From: Anaerolineales bacterium UBA2029
Lineage (GTDB): Bacteria; Chloroflexota; Anaerolineae; Aggregatilineales; Aggregatilineaceae
Assembly (NCBI GenBank): GCA_002332795.1
Contig: DDBP01000418.1
Coordinates: 1-12,785 of the forward strand
Length of the DNA stretch: 12,785 bases
Direction: 5' to 3'
Shown: in pieces, positions 1 to 6,376 of the stretch
How the letters are laid out: the number at the start of each line of letters is the position of its first letter
Numbering within the stretch: position 1 is the stretch's first letter
The notes under the pieces: generated by a model
The model's database searches: none
What the model was told of the DNA's origin: nothing
Seen by the model: the letters and a program-made list of their open reading frames with translations, nothing else
Made by a program: the position numbers and the translations under genes

Positions 1-40
1 TATCAGTCTTTAGTTCTCAGTTCTCAGCCTTCAGTTCTCC
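1..40. repeat. Degenerate heptad repeats, TCAGTT orientation
   Basis: Read in steps of seven, the first 40 bases are variants of one unit: tatcagt, ctttagt, tctcagt, tctcagc, cttcagt. This is the reverse complement of the AACTGAN unit seen at 86-147. The block starts at the window edge and may extend further left. Together with 86-147 it forms an inverted arrangement around a short GC-rich spacer. No coding potential is visible. Confidence 0.8.
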
Positions 41-70
41 GTGATCAAGGTGTGCCCCCCAGAAGCCCCC

Positions 71-85
71 AGCCTGCGGCAGGCT
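71..85. repeat. Short perfect hairpin between heptad blocks
   Basis: AGCCTG (71-76) and CAGGCT (80-85) are perfect inverted arms around the three-base loop CGG. The hairpin lies in the spacer between the two oppositely oriented heptad blocks, so it marks the centre of a larger inverted structure. No T tract follows it on either strand, so it is not an intrinsic terminator. Confidence 0.65.
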
Positions 86-147
86 ACTGACCACTGAGCA
101 CTCAAAACTCAAAACTGACAACTGATAACTGACCACTGAAAACTGAC
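86..147. repeat. Degenerate heptad repeats, AACTGAN orientation
   Basis: A run of 7-base units with consensus AACTGAN, for example aactgac, aactgat, aactgac, cactgaa, aactgac. Bases 105-137 match the reverse complement of the right window end (12753-12785) at 32 of 33 positions. The single difference is at 119. The block is intergenic, downstream of the MBL hydrolase gene, and shows no spacer/repeat alternation of the CRISPR type. Confidence 0.85.
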
Positions 148-164
148 CTCTTAGCCCTGTCCGG

Positions 165-187
165 CCCTGAACCGTTGCCGTTCAGGG
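165..187 (-). terminator. Hairpin overlapping the MBL gene stop, possible terminator
   Basis: CCCTGAAC (165-172) and GTTCAGGG (180-187) form a perfect 8-bp stem around a 7-base loop. The stop codon of the MBL-fold gene (182-184) lies inside one arm. No U-rich tract follows on the minus strand, so it is at best a weak or Rho-assisted terminator, or a 3'-end stabilising hairpin. Confidence 0.4.
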
Positions 188-1030
188 GCGGCTTCCCCGG
201 CGTTGCGCCGACAGCTCGCGGTAAAGCGCGCGTAGATTGGCCTGGTGAAGCTCCTGCACCAGGCCATTGAGCGGGATGCGGCTTTTGCCGCAGGACTCAA
301 TGGAGACGCCGTCGAGCGCTTCCGGCGGCCTACCTCGTTCGAGCGCCGCTTCCACGTGACGGCGAATAGTCGCCAGGTAGTTCAGATCGGACTGAATGAC
401 TTCCTCGACTTCGCCGCGCAACACGACCTCCCCGTGCCCCTGCACCACGTTTTCGAACCCGCCATTCTGCAGCGCGTGCAGGCTATTCACGAAATCGTCG
501 TAGCTCCCGTCCACAAAGTAGGGCAGGGCCATCAACGTATCGGCGGCGAAGAGCACGCGATCTTCCTTCACCAGGCACACGATGGAGTCCGGGCTGTGGC
601 CGGGCGAGTGCCGTAGTTCGACCGTCTTGTTGCCCAGGTGCAGGGTGAGCGTGCCGCTGTCGAAGACCAGATGCGGCAGCACGATGCTGACATCGCGCAA
701 CTCGCTGCTGTTCTGCTGAGCGATGGCCAGCCCCTGGCGTCCGCGCGTGTCGAGCAACTCGTAGCAGCGGGCGTGCGCGATCACCTGCGCGTCGGGGAAG
801 AAACAGGTGCCGTAGGTGTGGTCGGCGTGATAGTGCGTATTGATGATGTAGCGTACCGGGCAGCCCAGCCGGTTTTCGACGAAGTGCTTGATGGCGCGCG
901 CTTCTTCGGGAAAGACCAGCGTGTCTATCAGGATCGCTCCCTCGGAGGTGATGATGGCACCGGCAGTAACCTGGGCATACAGTTCGCTGGTGAACACATA
1001 GATATCATCGGCGACCCGTTCTCGCTGCAT
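182..1030 (-). CDS. MBL-fold metallo-hydrolase
   Basis: A 282-residue protein with a complete metallo-beta-lactamase-fold zinc site: H66-x-H68-x-D70-H71 in THYHADH, H145 in SPGHSPDS, D164 in AADT and H199 in QGHGE. These residues bind two metal ions in the hydrolytic members of the superfamily (glyoxalase II-like, lactonase, beta-lactamase-like). The substrate cannot be told from sequence. The protein has no signal peptide and is probably cytoplasmic. About 75 C-terminal residues after the metal site are helical and of unknown role. ATG 1030 is used; upstream there is only a weak purine stretch (GGGA). A well-matched promoter lies at 1080-1108, giving a leader of about 43 bases. The gene stands alone, downstream of the 6S RNA terminator. 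The family call is certain and the function is open. Confidence 0.9.
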   Translation of the reverse strand: MQRERVADDIYVFTSELYAQVTAGAIITSEGAILIDTLVFPEEARAIKHFVENRLGCPVRYIINTHYHADHTYGTCFFPDAQVIAHARCYELLDTRGRQGLAIAQQNSSELRDVSIVLPHLVFDSGTLTLHLGNKTVELRHSPGHSPDSIVCLVKEDRVLFAADTLMALPYFVDGSYDDFVNSLHALQNGGFENVVQGHGEVVLRGEVEEVIQSDLNYLATIRRHVEAALERGRPPEALDGVSIESCGKSRIPLNGLVQELHQANLRALYRELSAQRRGSRP

Positions 1031-1079
1031 CGTTCGTCGTGTCCCTGGTCTGGGTTACGGTGAGGCACAAGGTGCGCCC

Positions 1080-1108
1080 AGTATAGCCCTTTGGCTGGCC
1101 GGAATCAA
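1080..1108 (-). promoter_or_regulatory. Promoter of the MBL hydrolase gene
   Basis: On the minus strand, TTGATT (1108-1103), a 17-bp spacer and TATACT (1085-1080) match the housekeeping sigma consensus well. The predicted start is near 1073, about 43 bases before the ATG at 1030. The -35 box sits inside a dyad at 1097-1117. Confidence 0.7.
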
Positions 1109-1117
1109 GATTCGGCC
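1097..1117. promoter_or_regulatory. Dyad over the -35 box, possible operator
   Basis: GGCC(g)GAATC at 1097-1106 and GATTCGGCC at 1109-1117 are inverted copies: nine pairs with one bulged G and a two-base centre. It covers the -35 hexamer of the MBL gene promoter, a position where a dimeric repressor would block RNA polymerase. No matching regulator is encoded nearby, so this is inference from position and symmetry. Confidence 0.4.
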
Positions 1118-1170
1118 CATTCTGTAATACGATTGGATAGACTTAAGAAAACGAGGATTGGGCGAAGGCG

Positions 1171-1200
1171 AAAAAGCACCCGGCAGGAGATGCCGGGCGC
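1171..1200 (-). terminator. Intrinsic terminator of the 6S RNA
   Basis: Read on the minus strand: stem TGCC-rich arms CCCGGCA (1197-1191) and TGCCGGG (1185-1179), loop TCTCC, extended by GC/GC pairs at 1200-1199 and 1177-1176, then TTTTT (1175-1171). This is a textbook GC-rich hairpin followed directly by a U tract. It ends the 6S transcript and separates it from the MBL hydrolase gene. Confidence 0.85.
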
Positions 1201-1377
1201 GGGATAAGACCTCCCGCCATGCCGTGTGCCGCTATGTTTTGAACCTGCTTTCGCAGGTGGGCACCTAGCGCACACTTCCGCTTTGGACAAGTCCTAATGC
1301 GTCCGTGTCACGACGTCGGTACCCCATGTGTGGGTGTTGGCTCAAAACCGATGTGCGGATCACGGGCACGGCAGGGT
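1201..1377 (-). ncRNA. ssrS: 6S RNA (RNA polymerase regulator)
   Basis: 6S RNA mimics an open promoter and binds the housekeeping RNA polymerase holoenzyme, mainly in stationary phase. No protein gene fits here, but the minus strand carries a promoter, a structured RNA of about 177 bases and a terminator. The fold is 6S-like. The closing stem is TGCCGTG (1373-1367) with CACGGCA (1226-1220), continued by CCGC (1358-1355) with GCGG (1232-1229). The central bubble has an ACCTGC-GAAA-GCAGGT hairpin on its 3' side (1258-1243). An apical stem pairs 1324-1318 with 1265-1259. The terminal arm pairs ACAC/GTGT (1308-1305 with 1275-1272), CGC/GCG and GGA/TCC in order. The GNRA loop supports the minus strand. 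The 3' stretch AGGTTCAAAACATAGCGGCA resembles 6S sequences as I recall them. The 3' end is approximate. The family call rests on fold and recall, not a model search. Confidence 0.78.
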
Positions 1378-1383
1378 AGCATC

Positions 1384-1412
1384 GTTATACCACGCTTCGG
1401 CGGACCTGTAAA
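1384..1412 (-). promoter_or_regulatory. Promoter of the 6S RNA
   Basis: On the minus strand, TTTACA (1412-1407), a 17-bp spacer and TATAAC (1389-1384), each 5 of 6 to consensus. The predicted start is near 1377, exactly at the outer end of the closing stem, which fixes the 5' end of the RNA. It is divergent from the channel gene that starts at 1533. Confidence 0.8.
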
Positions 1413-1532
1413 GGCAAAATCAGGACAAGTCGCAGCCGGAGCATGGAGTATCGTCCTATGTCTTGGGACGAGACCTCCTGTATGATCAGCATGTCGGTAA
1501 TACATAAGTGCTTTGTACAGGAGGGGGCAACC

Positions 1533-2399
1533 ATGGAACAGCCCCTGAAAATTGATGCTCTTCTGCCCGCCGAGATAGCCCGCCGCGCCGAACAGGTCGG
1601 TGTAGCGAAAGCGAAGATGGACGCCGTGACCATGTTCGTGCTGGCAGTACTGGCGGGCGCGTTTATTGCTCTGGGCGCAGTTTTTTCAACCACCGTGGCG
1701 ACAGCAGAAGGCGTGCCCTTCGGCATTGGACGTATGTTGTCCGGCCTGGTATTCTGCCTGGGCCTGATCCTGGTCATTCTGGCCGGAGCAGAACTGTTCA
1801 CAGGCAACACCCTGATCACGATGGCCTGGGCAGCGGGCGAAGTAAACACGTGGGCGCTGCTGCGCAACTGGATCATTGTCTACATAGGCAACTTCGTCGG
1901 CGCGCTGGCAACGGTAGCCCTCGTGTTCCTGACGAAACAGCATACGTTAGGGCCGAGCGGTGGTGAGGTCGGGCGAACGGTGTTGGCGCTCGCTGCCGCC
2001 AAGTGCAAACTGGGCTTTGTACAAGCCATTGCTTCAGGAATCATGTGTAATGCCCTGGTCTGCCTGGCCGTCTGGCTCACTCTCGGTGCTCACACCACCA
2101 CTGATAAGATTTTGGCGATTCTCTTTCCCATCACCGCCTTCGTAGGGGCCGGATTCGAGCACAGCGTCGCCAACATGTATTTCATCCCCCGCGGGCTGGT
2201 CATCCAGCGCTTCGCGGCGGATTGGGTGGCCACGCATGCGGCGGATCTCGACCTGACCAGCCTGACTGTGAGCAACTTCCTGTTCAGAAATCTGCTACCT
2301 GTAACTCTGGGCAATATCATCGGCGGCGCGGTTCTGGTAGCGCTGGTCTATTGGTTTGTTTACTTGCGTTCACAACGCGGCCAGGAGGAAATCTCGTGA
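1533..2399 (+). CDS. Formate/nitrite transporter (FNT) family channel
   Basis: A 288-residue integral membrane protein of the FocA/NirC family, pentameric channels for formate, nitrite, hydrosulfide or related small monovalent anions. Six hydrophobic segments are visible, plus family motifs: AELFTGN (residues 86-92), GIMCNALVCLAVW (169-181) and GFEHSVANMYFIPRG (207-221). T90 and H210 fall where FocA has its gating threonine (T91) and central pore histidine (H209), so the pore looks functional. The substrate cannot be chosen from sequence; no formate-lyase or nitrite-reductase gene is close by. The start is ATG 1533, which has a strong AGGAGG at 1519-1524 eight bases upstream. An in-frame ATG at 1443 would add 30 residues unlike the family. 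The stop overlaps the start of the next gene by four bases. I could not assign a convincing promoter; TATGAT at 1481 is a weak -10 candidate. Confidence 0.93.
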   Translation: MEQPLKIDALLPAEIARRAEQVGVAKAKMDAVTMFVLAVLAGAFIALGAVFSTTVATAEGVPFGIGRMLSGLVFCLGLILVILAGAELFTGNTLITMAWAAGEVNTWALLRNWIIVYIGNFVGALATVALVFLTKQHTLGPSGGEVGRTVLALAAAKCKLGFVQAIASGIMCNALVCLAVWLTLGAHTTTDKILAILFPITAFVGAGFEHSVANMYFIPRGLVIQRFAADWVATHAADLDLTSLTVSNFLFRNLLPVTLGNIIGGAVLVALVYWFVYLRSQRGQEEIS

Positions 2400-2632
2400 A
2401 AGCCTACGTCTTGATCAAGGTGCGCACTGGCGAAGTCACCACAGTGGTCAGGCACCTGCACCGGGTCAAAGCGGTGCGTACGGCGGAAATGACCTTCGGC
2501 GAGTACGACGCCATCGCGGTGGTAGAAGCGGGTGATCTGGAAGCGCTGGGCACGGTCATCGCCGCCCAGGTGCAGACCATCCCCGGCATCCTGAGCACCA
2601 ACACCTGCCTGGCTGTGGAGATCGAAGGCTGA
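2396..2632 (+). CDS. Stand-alone Lrp/AsnC ligand-binding domain protein
   Basis: A 78-residue protein consisting only of the alpha/beta effector-binding (RAM) domain of Lrp/AsnC regulators, without the usual N-terminal helix-turn-helix. It runs from KAYVLIKV (first strand) through GEYDAIAVVEAGD (typical turn and strand) to the final strand TCLAVEIEG. Such domains form dimers or octamers and bind amino acids or similar small molecules at the subunit interface. The start is GTG 2396, chosen because AGGAGG (2383-2388) lies seven bases upstream and the family begins here; a longer in-frame ORF upstream only shadows the channel gene. The GTGA overlap with the channel stop indicates translational coupling. 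It may sense a ligand and act on the channel or on another regulator. That role is inference. Confidence 0.88.
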   Translation: MKAYVLIKVRTGEVTTVVRHLHRVKAVRTAEMTFGEYDAIAVVEAGDLEALGTVIAAQVQTIPGILSTNTCLAVEIEG

Positions 2633-2654
2633 GGGAGCCAACAGGACAAGCACA

Positions 2655-2680
2655 ACGCGCACCTGGCGACGGGTGCGCGT
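2655..2680 (+). terminator. Hairpin after the channel operon, likely terminator
   Basis: ACGCGCACC (2655-2663) and GGTGCGCGT (2672-2680) form a perfect 9-bp GC-rich stem with an 8-base loop, 22 bases after the operon stop. The downstream T run (TTTT at 2694-2697) is short and displaced, so termination may be inefficient. It lies between converging transcripts and could serve both strands. Confidence 0.55.
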
Positions 2681-2715
2681 CGTTATGGGTCAGTTTTGCA
2701 TGCCACGCGGGGACT

Positions 2716-3831
2716 TCAGCGAGGCTTGCGTGCCCATACGAACAAGACGTTTCCAGAAGTGCTGGCCCCGCCGCGCCGCCCCTCGCTGACTTTCGAGACT
2801 ATGTCGAACAGGTAGTTAGTCGCCTGGCGTAGCACGCGCTTCGCCAGGGGGGCGTGCGCGCCCGCAAAGGGAGGTAACGGCGTCGCGGGGGCGCTGCGCG
2901 GCTCGCTGGTGGGCGTCCCCTGCCCCACACGCCGCAGGTCGCGCCAGGGATTAGGCCAGCGCGATAGCGGATTCCAACTGGACATGAACGCTATTTCCAG
3001 CCCCAGGTCGGCAGTGAGCCGTCGCAGAAAGGCCGGTGTGAAGTAGTACAGGTGCTCGACGATGAAGCCGCGCCACGGCTGCCCCAGCAGCCGCGCCAGA
3101 CGGTGTTCCGCCGAGGCCACATTGGGCACGCTGAAGAAAAGCACACCCCCTGGGCGCAGCAATGCGGCGCTGTCGCGCAGAAAGTCTATGGGCGCGCGCA
3201 GGTGCTCGACTACCGCCTGCATGACCACCAGATCGAGCGAGCCAGCGGGGAGTCCCAGCTCGCGGAAGTCGCCGCAGTGAATGGGCACGCCCAGCACCTG
3301 ACTGGCGTGCTGCGCGGCGACCTGCGAAAGTTCTGTGCCCCGCACTTCCCAGCCGCGGCGCTGCGCCTCCTGGAGGAGTTGCCCGGCCCCACAGCCAATA
3401 TCCAGCACCTGCGGGCGCGCGCCCGCGGATGGACTCATTCCGCGGTCACCCGCATCGTCCAGCAGACGGGCGACCACGTCCAGGATATGAGCGGCCCGCG
3501 CCCGCTGATCGCTCTCGAAGCCCTCGCTGGCCCCCTGCGTCCCGTAGACCGTGTCATAGAAACGGGCGATGGCGGCCTCTGTCAGGCGGGGATTCATATA
3601 GACCAGGCCGCAGGTCTGACACTGGCAAAAATGGATGCGCTCCCCTCCCAGCCGGAGTGCCGACGCGCCCAACCGGTGCATGGGCAGGGGCAGCGCTTCG
3701 ACCGGCGGCAGCGTCGCCAGGCGGTGCGTGCGATCGGTGCCGCAGTAGTCGCAGACCACGTATTCCAGATCGCTGTCGGGGCCGCAGGGCGCAGGGTTGA
3801 GGATGCTGTGACTGCGCAGGGAGTGGGTCAT
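2716..3831 (-). CDS. Class I SAM methyltransferase with N-terminal zinc ribbon
   Basis: A 371-residue protein. C27-x2-C30 and C71-x2-C74 (CDYC, CQTCGLVYMNP) form a zinc ribbon seen in many methyltransferases of sugar and cell-surface pathways. A Rossmann methyltransferase domain follows: motif I VLDIGCGAG (142-150), an acidic E at the second strand (GTELS), then LDLVVMQAVVEH (199-210) and LLRPGGVLFFSVPN (224-237). Residues after about 310 are less conserved and proline-rich. The methyl acceptor cannot be named; small molecules or saccharides are usual for this architecture. The start is ATG 3831. An upstream TTG at 3876 lies in the U tract of the tRNA terminator and is unlikely. No clear ribosome binding site or separate promoter is visible, so transcription may come from read-through of the tRNA unit. 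Confidence 0.88.
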   Translation of the reverse strand: MTHSLRSHSILNPAPCGPDSDLEYVVCDYCGTDRTHRLATLPPVEALPLPMHRLGASALRLGGERIHFCQCQTCGLVYMNPRLTEAAIARFYDTVYGTQGASEGFESDQRARAAHILDVVARLLDDAGDRGMSPSAGARPQVLDIGCGAGQLLQEAQRRGWEVRGTELSQVAAQHASQVLGVPIHCGDFRELGLPAGSLDLVVMQAVVEHLRAPIDFLRDSAALLRPGGVLFFSVPNVASAEHRLARLLGQPWRGFIVEHLYYFTPAFLRRLTADLGLEIAFMSSWNPLSRWPNPWRDLRRVGQGTPTSEPRSAPATPLPPFAGAHAPLAKRVLRQATNYLFDIVSKVSEGRRGGASTSGNVLFVWARKPR

Positions 3832-3870
3832 CTTCGGGTATCCAGGGTGTGACAGAGACGGTAGACGTGA

Positions 3871-3909
3871 CAACAAAAACCGCCGTGCGAATTATCGCTC
3901 ACACGGCGG
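3871..3909 (-). terminator. Intrinsic terminator of the tRNA-Gly gene
   Basis: On the minus strand CCGCCGTG (3909-3902) pairs with CACGGCGG (3887-3880) across a 14-base loop, followed directly by TTTTTGTTG (3879-3871). It begins nine bases after the tRNA 3' end. It also argues against the TTG at 3876 as the start of the methyltransferase. Confidence 0.9.
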
Positions 3910-3917
3910 CTGTTGCA

Positions 3918-3989
<72 letters not shown>

Positions 3990-4007
3990 ACTTTCTATGC
4001 GCCCGAC

Positions 4008-4036
4008 AGTATAGATCAGGTTGGCGCTTTTGGCAA
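4008..4036 (-). promoter_or_regulatory. Promoter of tRNA-Gly
   Basis: On the minus strand, TTGCCA (4036-4031), a 17-bp spacer and TATACT (4013-4008). The predicted start is near 4001, twelve bases before the mature tRNA 5' end, a normal short leader for RNase P processing. Confidence 0.8.
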
Positions 4037-4123
4037 GACCTATTTTCGCCTGCAGAGGTCAACTCTCCCTCAGCGCCCGTGTTCCGCACGCGCCAGAGAT
4101 ACCCCTCCCTACTAAGATGACGG

Positions 4124-5416
4124 CTATGACCCCTCGCGCTCGGCCTCCAGAATGGTCTGCGCCACCAACTGTGCCACCAGGCGGTTACCCGCCTCGTTCC
4201 AGTGCGGATCGGAATAGTTGTAGAACTCGGTGCCTTCCAGCATGGTGCGCCGCCAGAGTTCGCCCGTCAGGTTGAGCAGGCGGATGTGATGCGCCGCGGC
4301 GAATTCCTCCATCAGCTCCATCTGATCGTCCACGATGTCCGTGAATTCCTGATAGCTCAACAGCGGCACGGTCAGTTCCAGGAAGTGCCCGATGTCCACC
4401 GGATCCCAGATGCGGCTCCAGTAGAGATGCTCTTTGGCGGGCACGAAGACCAGCAGGAACCGTGCGCCCTGTGCCTCCACTTCGTCGCGCAGCGCCAGGA
4501 TGGCCTGTGTGGCACGCTGCCATTCCCACGAGGCCAGGATTTTCTCGCGCGACCAGCTTAGCTGCGCAATATGCGTGTGGAAGAAGACCGTCTGGAAGTG
4601 ATGCACGTTGGTGGATACGGTCATGGGGAAGCGGCAGATTTTCGGCTCTGGATGTACCAGTTCCCACAACGAATCCGCCCAGAAGCGCAGCATATGCGGC
4701 ATGATCAGGCGCTCCGGCGGGCTGACCAGATGCAACTGATAGGTGCGCCAGTCCAGGCCGGACTCGCGGCGGCGGGTGTATTCGCCCACCTCGAACAGGT
4801 CGTTGCCCTCGAAGTAGGTCATCACCACCCAGCGCGGCGATTTGTCCAGCCCATACTGCCGCACGGCCTCCACCTGCGCCAGCGGTCCCCAGCCCTCCAT
4901 GCCCAGGTTGAGCACGCTCATGCCGGTCTGCTGGCCCAGCAGATCGATCCACCATACGGGCGCGAAGTTGCCAGTGAACGAATCGCCGGTGATCACAATG
5001 TCGTAGTGATCGCGCCAGGGCGACTCGTTGCCCACGAAGCCGTGATCGTCGGCGCGTACCACATAATGAAACGTATGGTCAGGGATGTCGCCGCAAGTGG
5101 CGTCGCGCGCATTGATCACATTGGGATCGGCGGGGTTCCAGGGGCCGTCGTAGGTGTAGCCGGGCTTGAAGGTATAGCCCAGCCGCAGCGGACGGTCGTA
5201 GACGCGAAAGGCGCTCTCGCAATAGGCATGCGCCAGGGTCAACGAGGAGCGGCACGCTTCCAGCGGGATGAACTGCGGCATCAGACGGAAACCAAGTTCC
5301 AGCGCCGCCAGCGTGGCCAGGAGACTGAGCAGGGCAATGGCCAGGGCACGCGCCCAGCGCAGACGCACCCGCGGCACGTGCCCGATCTGTATGGTGGCAG
5401 GGAACGGCGTTCTCAT
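4124..5416 (-). CDS. Membrane-anchored SGNH/GDSL-type hydrolase or acyltransferase
   Basis: A 430-residue protein with one N-terminal membrane anchor (about residues 23-45, after an arginine-rich stretch) and an extracytoplasmic SGNH catalytic domain. The blocks are in order: VITGDSFTGN with nucleophile S146, NLGMEGWGP with the block II glycine (G172), EGNDLF with the block III asparagine (N205), and SDPHWNEAGN with D403 and H405 near the C-terminus. The arrangement resembles AlgX/AlgJ-like SGNH proteins that esterify or de-esterify exported polysaccharide, but no MBOAT partner is present, so the substrate is unknown. ATG 5416 has only a weak upstream AGGG. The gene follows the UPF0173 gene after 29 bases on the same strand and is probably co-transcribed. 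No terminator is evident between its stop and the tRNA promoter. Confidence 0.82.
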   Translation of the reverse strand: MRTPFPATIQIGHVPRVRLRWARALAIALLSLLATLAALELGFRLMPQFIPLEACRSSLTLAHAYCESAFRVYDRPLRLGYTFKPGYTYDGPWNPADPNVINARDATCGDIPDHTFHYVVRADDHGFVGNESPWRDHYDIVITGDSFTGNFAPVWWIDLLGQQTGMSVLNLGMEGWGPLAQVEAVRQYGLDKSPRWVVMTYFEGNDLFEVGEYTRRRESGLDWRTYQLHLVSPPERLIMPHMLRFWADSLWELVHPEPKICRFPMTVSTNVHHFQTVFFHTHIAQLSWSREKILASWEWQRATQAILALRDEVEAQGARFLLVFVPAKEHLYWSRIWDPVDIGHFLELTVPLLSYQEFTDIVDDQMELMEEFAAAHHIRLLNLTGELWRRTMLEGTEFYNYSDPHWNEAGNRLVAQLVAQTILEAEREGS

Positions 5417-5445
5417 GCGCGGCTACCCTGGACGTACCATACCCC

Positions 5446-6135
5446 CTAGAGCGAGAAGCTCTCGCCGGGCTGCAACACCACCGGGCGGGTGTCCGTTTCG
5501 GCCTGCACACGCTGTGCCCACTGCGACACATCCGCCCGGATCAGGTCGAAGGTGTTGTAATGCATGGGCAGCACCACTTTGGGCCGCAACAACTTGATTG
5601 CCTTCAGCGAGCCGTCAATGCCCATGGTGAAGTAGTCGCCAATGGGCAGCATGGCCAGGTCAATGCCCTCGTCGCCGATCAATTGCATCTCCAGAAAGAC
5701 GGCAGTGTCGCCGGCATGATAAATCTTCGGCCCGGCCTCCGTCTTGATCAGGATGCCATTGGGCTGTCCCCCATAGCTACCGTCCGGCAGTGACGAACTG
5801 TGATGAGCGATGGTCAGCTCCACCCGGCCAAAGGGCAACCGCACGCCCCCGCCCGGATTGATGCCGTGCACCTGTTCCAGGCCGTGTTTGGAGCGCAGCC
5901 AGATGCCGATCTCGTTGTTGGCGACGACCGTCGCGCCGGTGCGTCGCGCGATAGCGGGCGCGTCGCCCACATGATCGCCGTGCCCATGCGAGATCAGGAT
6001 GAAGTCCGCCTCCGCTGCGTCCGCCTTGAGGGGAGCCAGCGGATTGCCCGTGAGGAAGGGGTCAATCAGCACACGGTGCGCGCCGATCTGCAGGGAGTAG
6101 GCCGAGTGGCCCAGCCAGGTCACTGTGATCGCCAT
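5446..6135 (-). CDS. UPF0173 family metal-dependent hydrolase (MBL fold)
   Basis: A 229-residue MBL-fold protein typical of UPF0173 (YtkL-like) in length and motifs: WLGHSA at the N-terminus with H10, ISHGHGDHVGD (H50, H52, D54, H55), AHHSSS (H111), YHAGDTAVF (H140, D143) and LPMHYNTFD (H192). The metal site is complete. The family occurs in many bacteria and archaea and its physiological substrate is not established as far as I know. It is cytoplasmic, with no signal peptide. ATG 6135 follows a good purine-rich site (GGAGAGGAG on the minus strand). The promoter at 6268-6296 gives a leader of about 125 bases. The SGNH gene follows 29 bases downstream. Confidence 0.94.
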   Translation of the reverse strand: MAITVTWLGHSAYSLQIGAHRVLIDPFLTGNPLAPLKADAAEADFILISHGHGDHVGDAPAIARRTGATVVANNEIGIWLRSKHGLEQVHGINPGGGVRLPFGRVELTIAHHSSSLPDGSYGGQPNGILIKTEAGPKIYHAGDTAVFLEMQLIGDEGIDLAMLPIGDYFTMGIDGSLKAIKLLRPKVVLPMHYNTFDLIRADVSQWAQRVQAETDTRPVVLQPGESFSL

Positions 6136-6248
6136 GTCCTTGTCTCCTCTCCTGACAGGTCTTGCATGTTGCGTTAGGGGTATAGAGTCGCGAGTTTTGA
6201 GTATGGGATACGGCCCGGTGCTGTCATCTCAGTCAGTCCGGCAAAAGT

Positions 6249-6274
6249 GTACTCTTGGTTGCTGCCAAGTATAC
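6249..6274. promoter_or_regulatory. Dyad over the UPF0173 promoter -10, possible operator
   Basis: GTACTCTTGG (6249-6258) and CCAAGTATAC (6265-6274) are inverted arms, 8 of 10 matching, around six bases. The dyad covers the -10 hexamer and start point of the minus-strand promoter. This is a plausible repressor site. The binding protein is unknown. Confidence 0.45.
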
Positions 6275-6296
6275 GCCAGGGGGGACGCGCTGACAA
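6268..6296 (-). promoter_or_regulatory. Promoter of the UPF0173-SGNH operon
   Basis: On the minus strand, TTGTCA (6296-6291), a 17-bp spacer and TATACT (6273-6268). The predicted start is near 6261, leaving a leader of about 125 bases before ATG 6135 in which I see no recognised riboswitch. Confidence 0.72.
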
Positions 6297-6376
6297 TGTA
6301 CCTGTCTTTTTAGTCCTCCTGTAGCCCTCGCTCCGCCCGGTGACTTCCCCCGAACTTAAGTCCAATCTTAAATTAC

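Noticed and set aside
1..147. CRISPR array
   Set aside because: The units are 7 bases long and contiguous with no unique spacers, and there are no cas genes.
1105..1505. Several 61-65 codon ORFs on both strands
   Set aside because: They fall on the 6S RNA, its terminator and its promoter, lack ribosome binding sites, and have no protein-like features.
1443..1532. ATG 1443 as start of the FNT channel
   Set aside because: The strong AGGAGG at 1519-1524 serves ATG 1533, and the extra 30 residues do not resemble FNT N-termini.
3832..3876. TTG 3876 as start of the zinc-ribbon methyltransferase
   Set aside because: It lies within the U tract of the tRNA-Gly terminator and has no ribosome binding site; ATG 3831 is preferred.
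4571..5449. 292-codon plus-strand ORF
   Set aside because: Antisense to the SGNH hydrolase, whose catalytic blocks are all intact. No recognisable domain; the composition is that of a GC-rich shadow frame.
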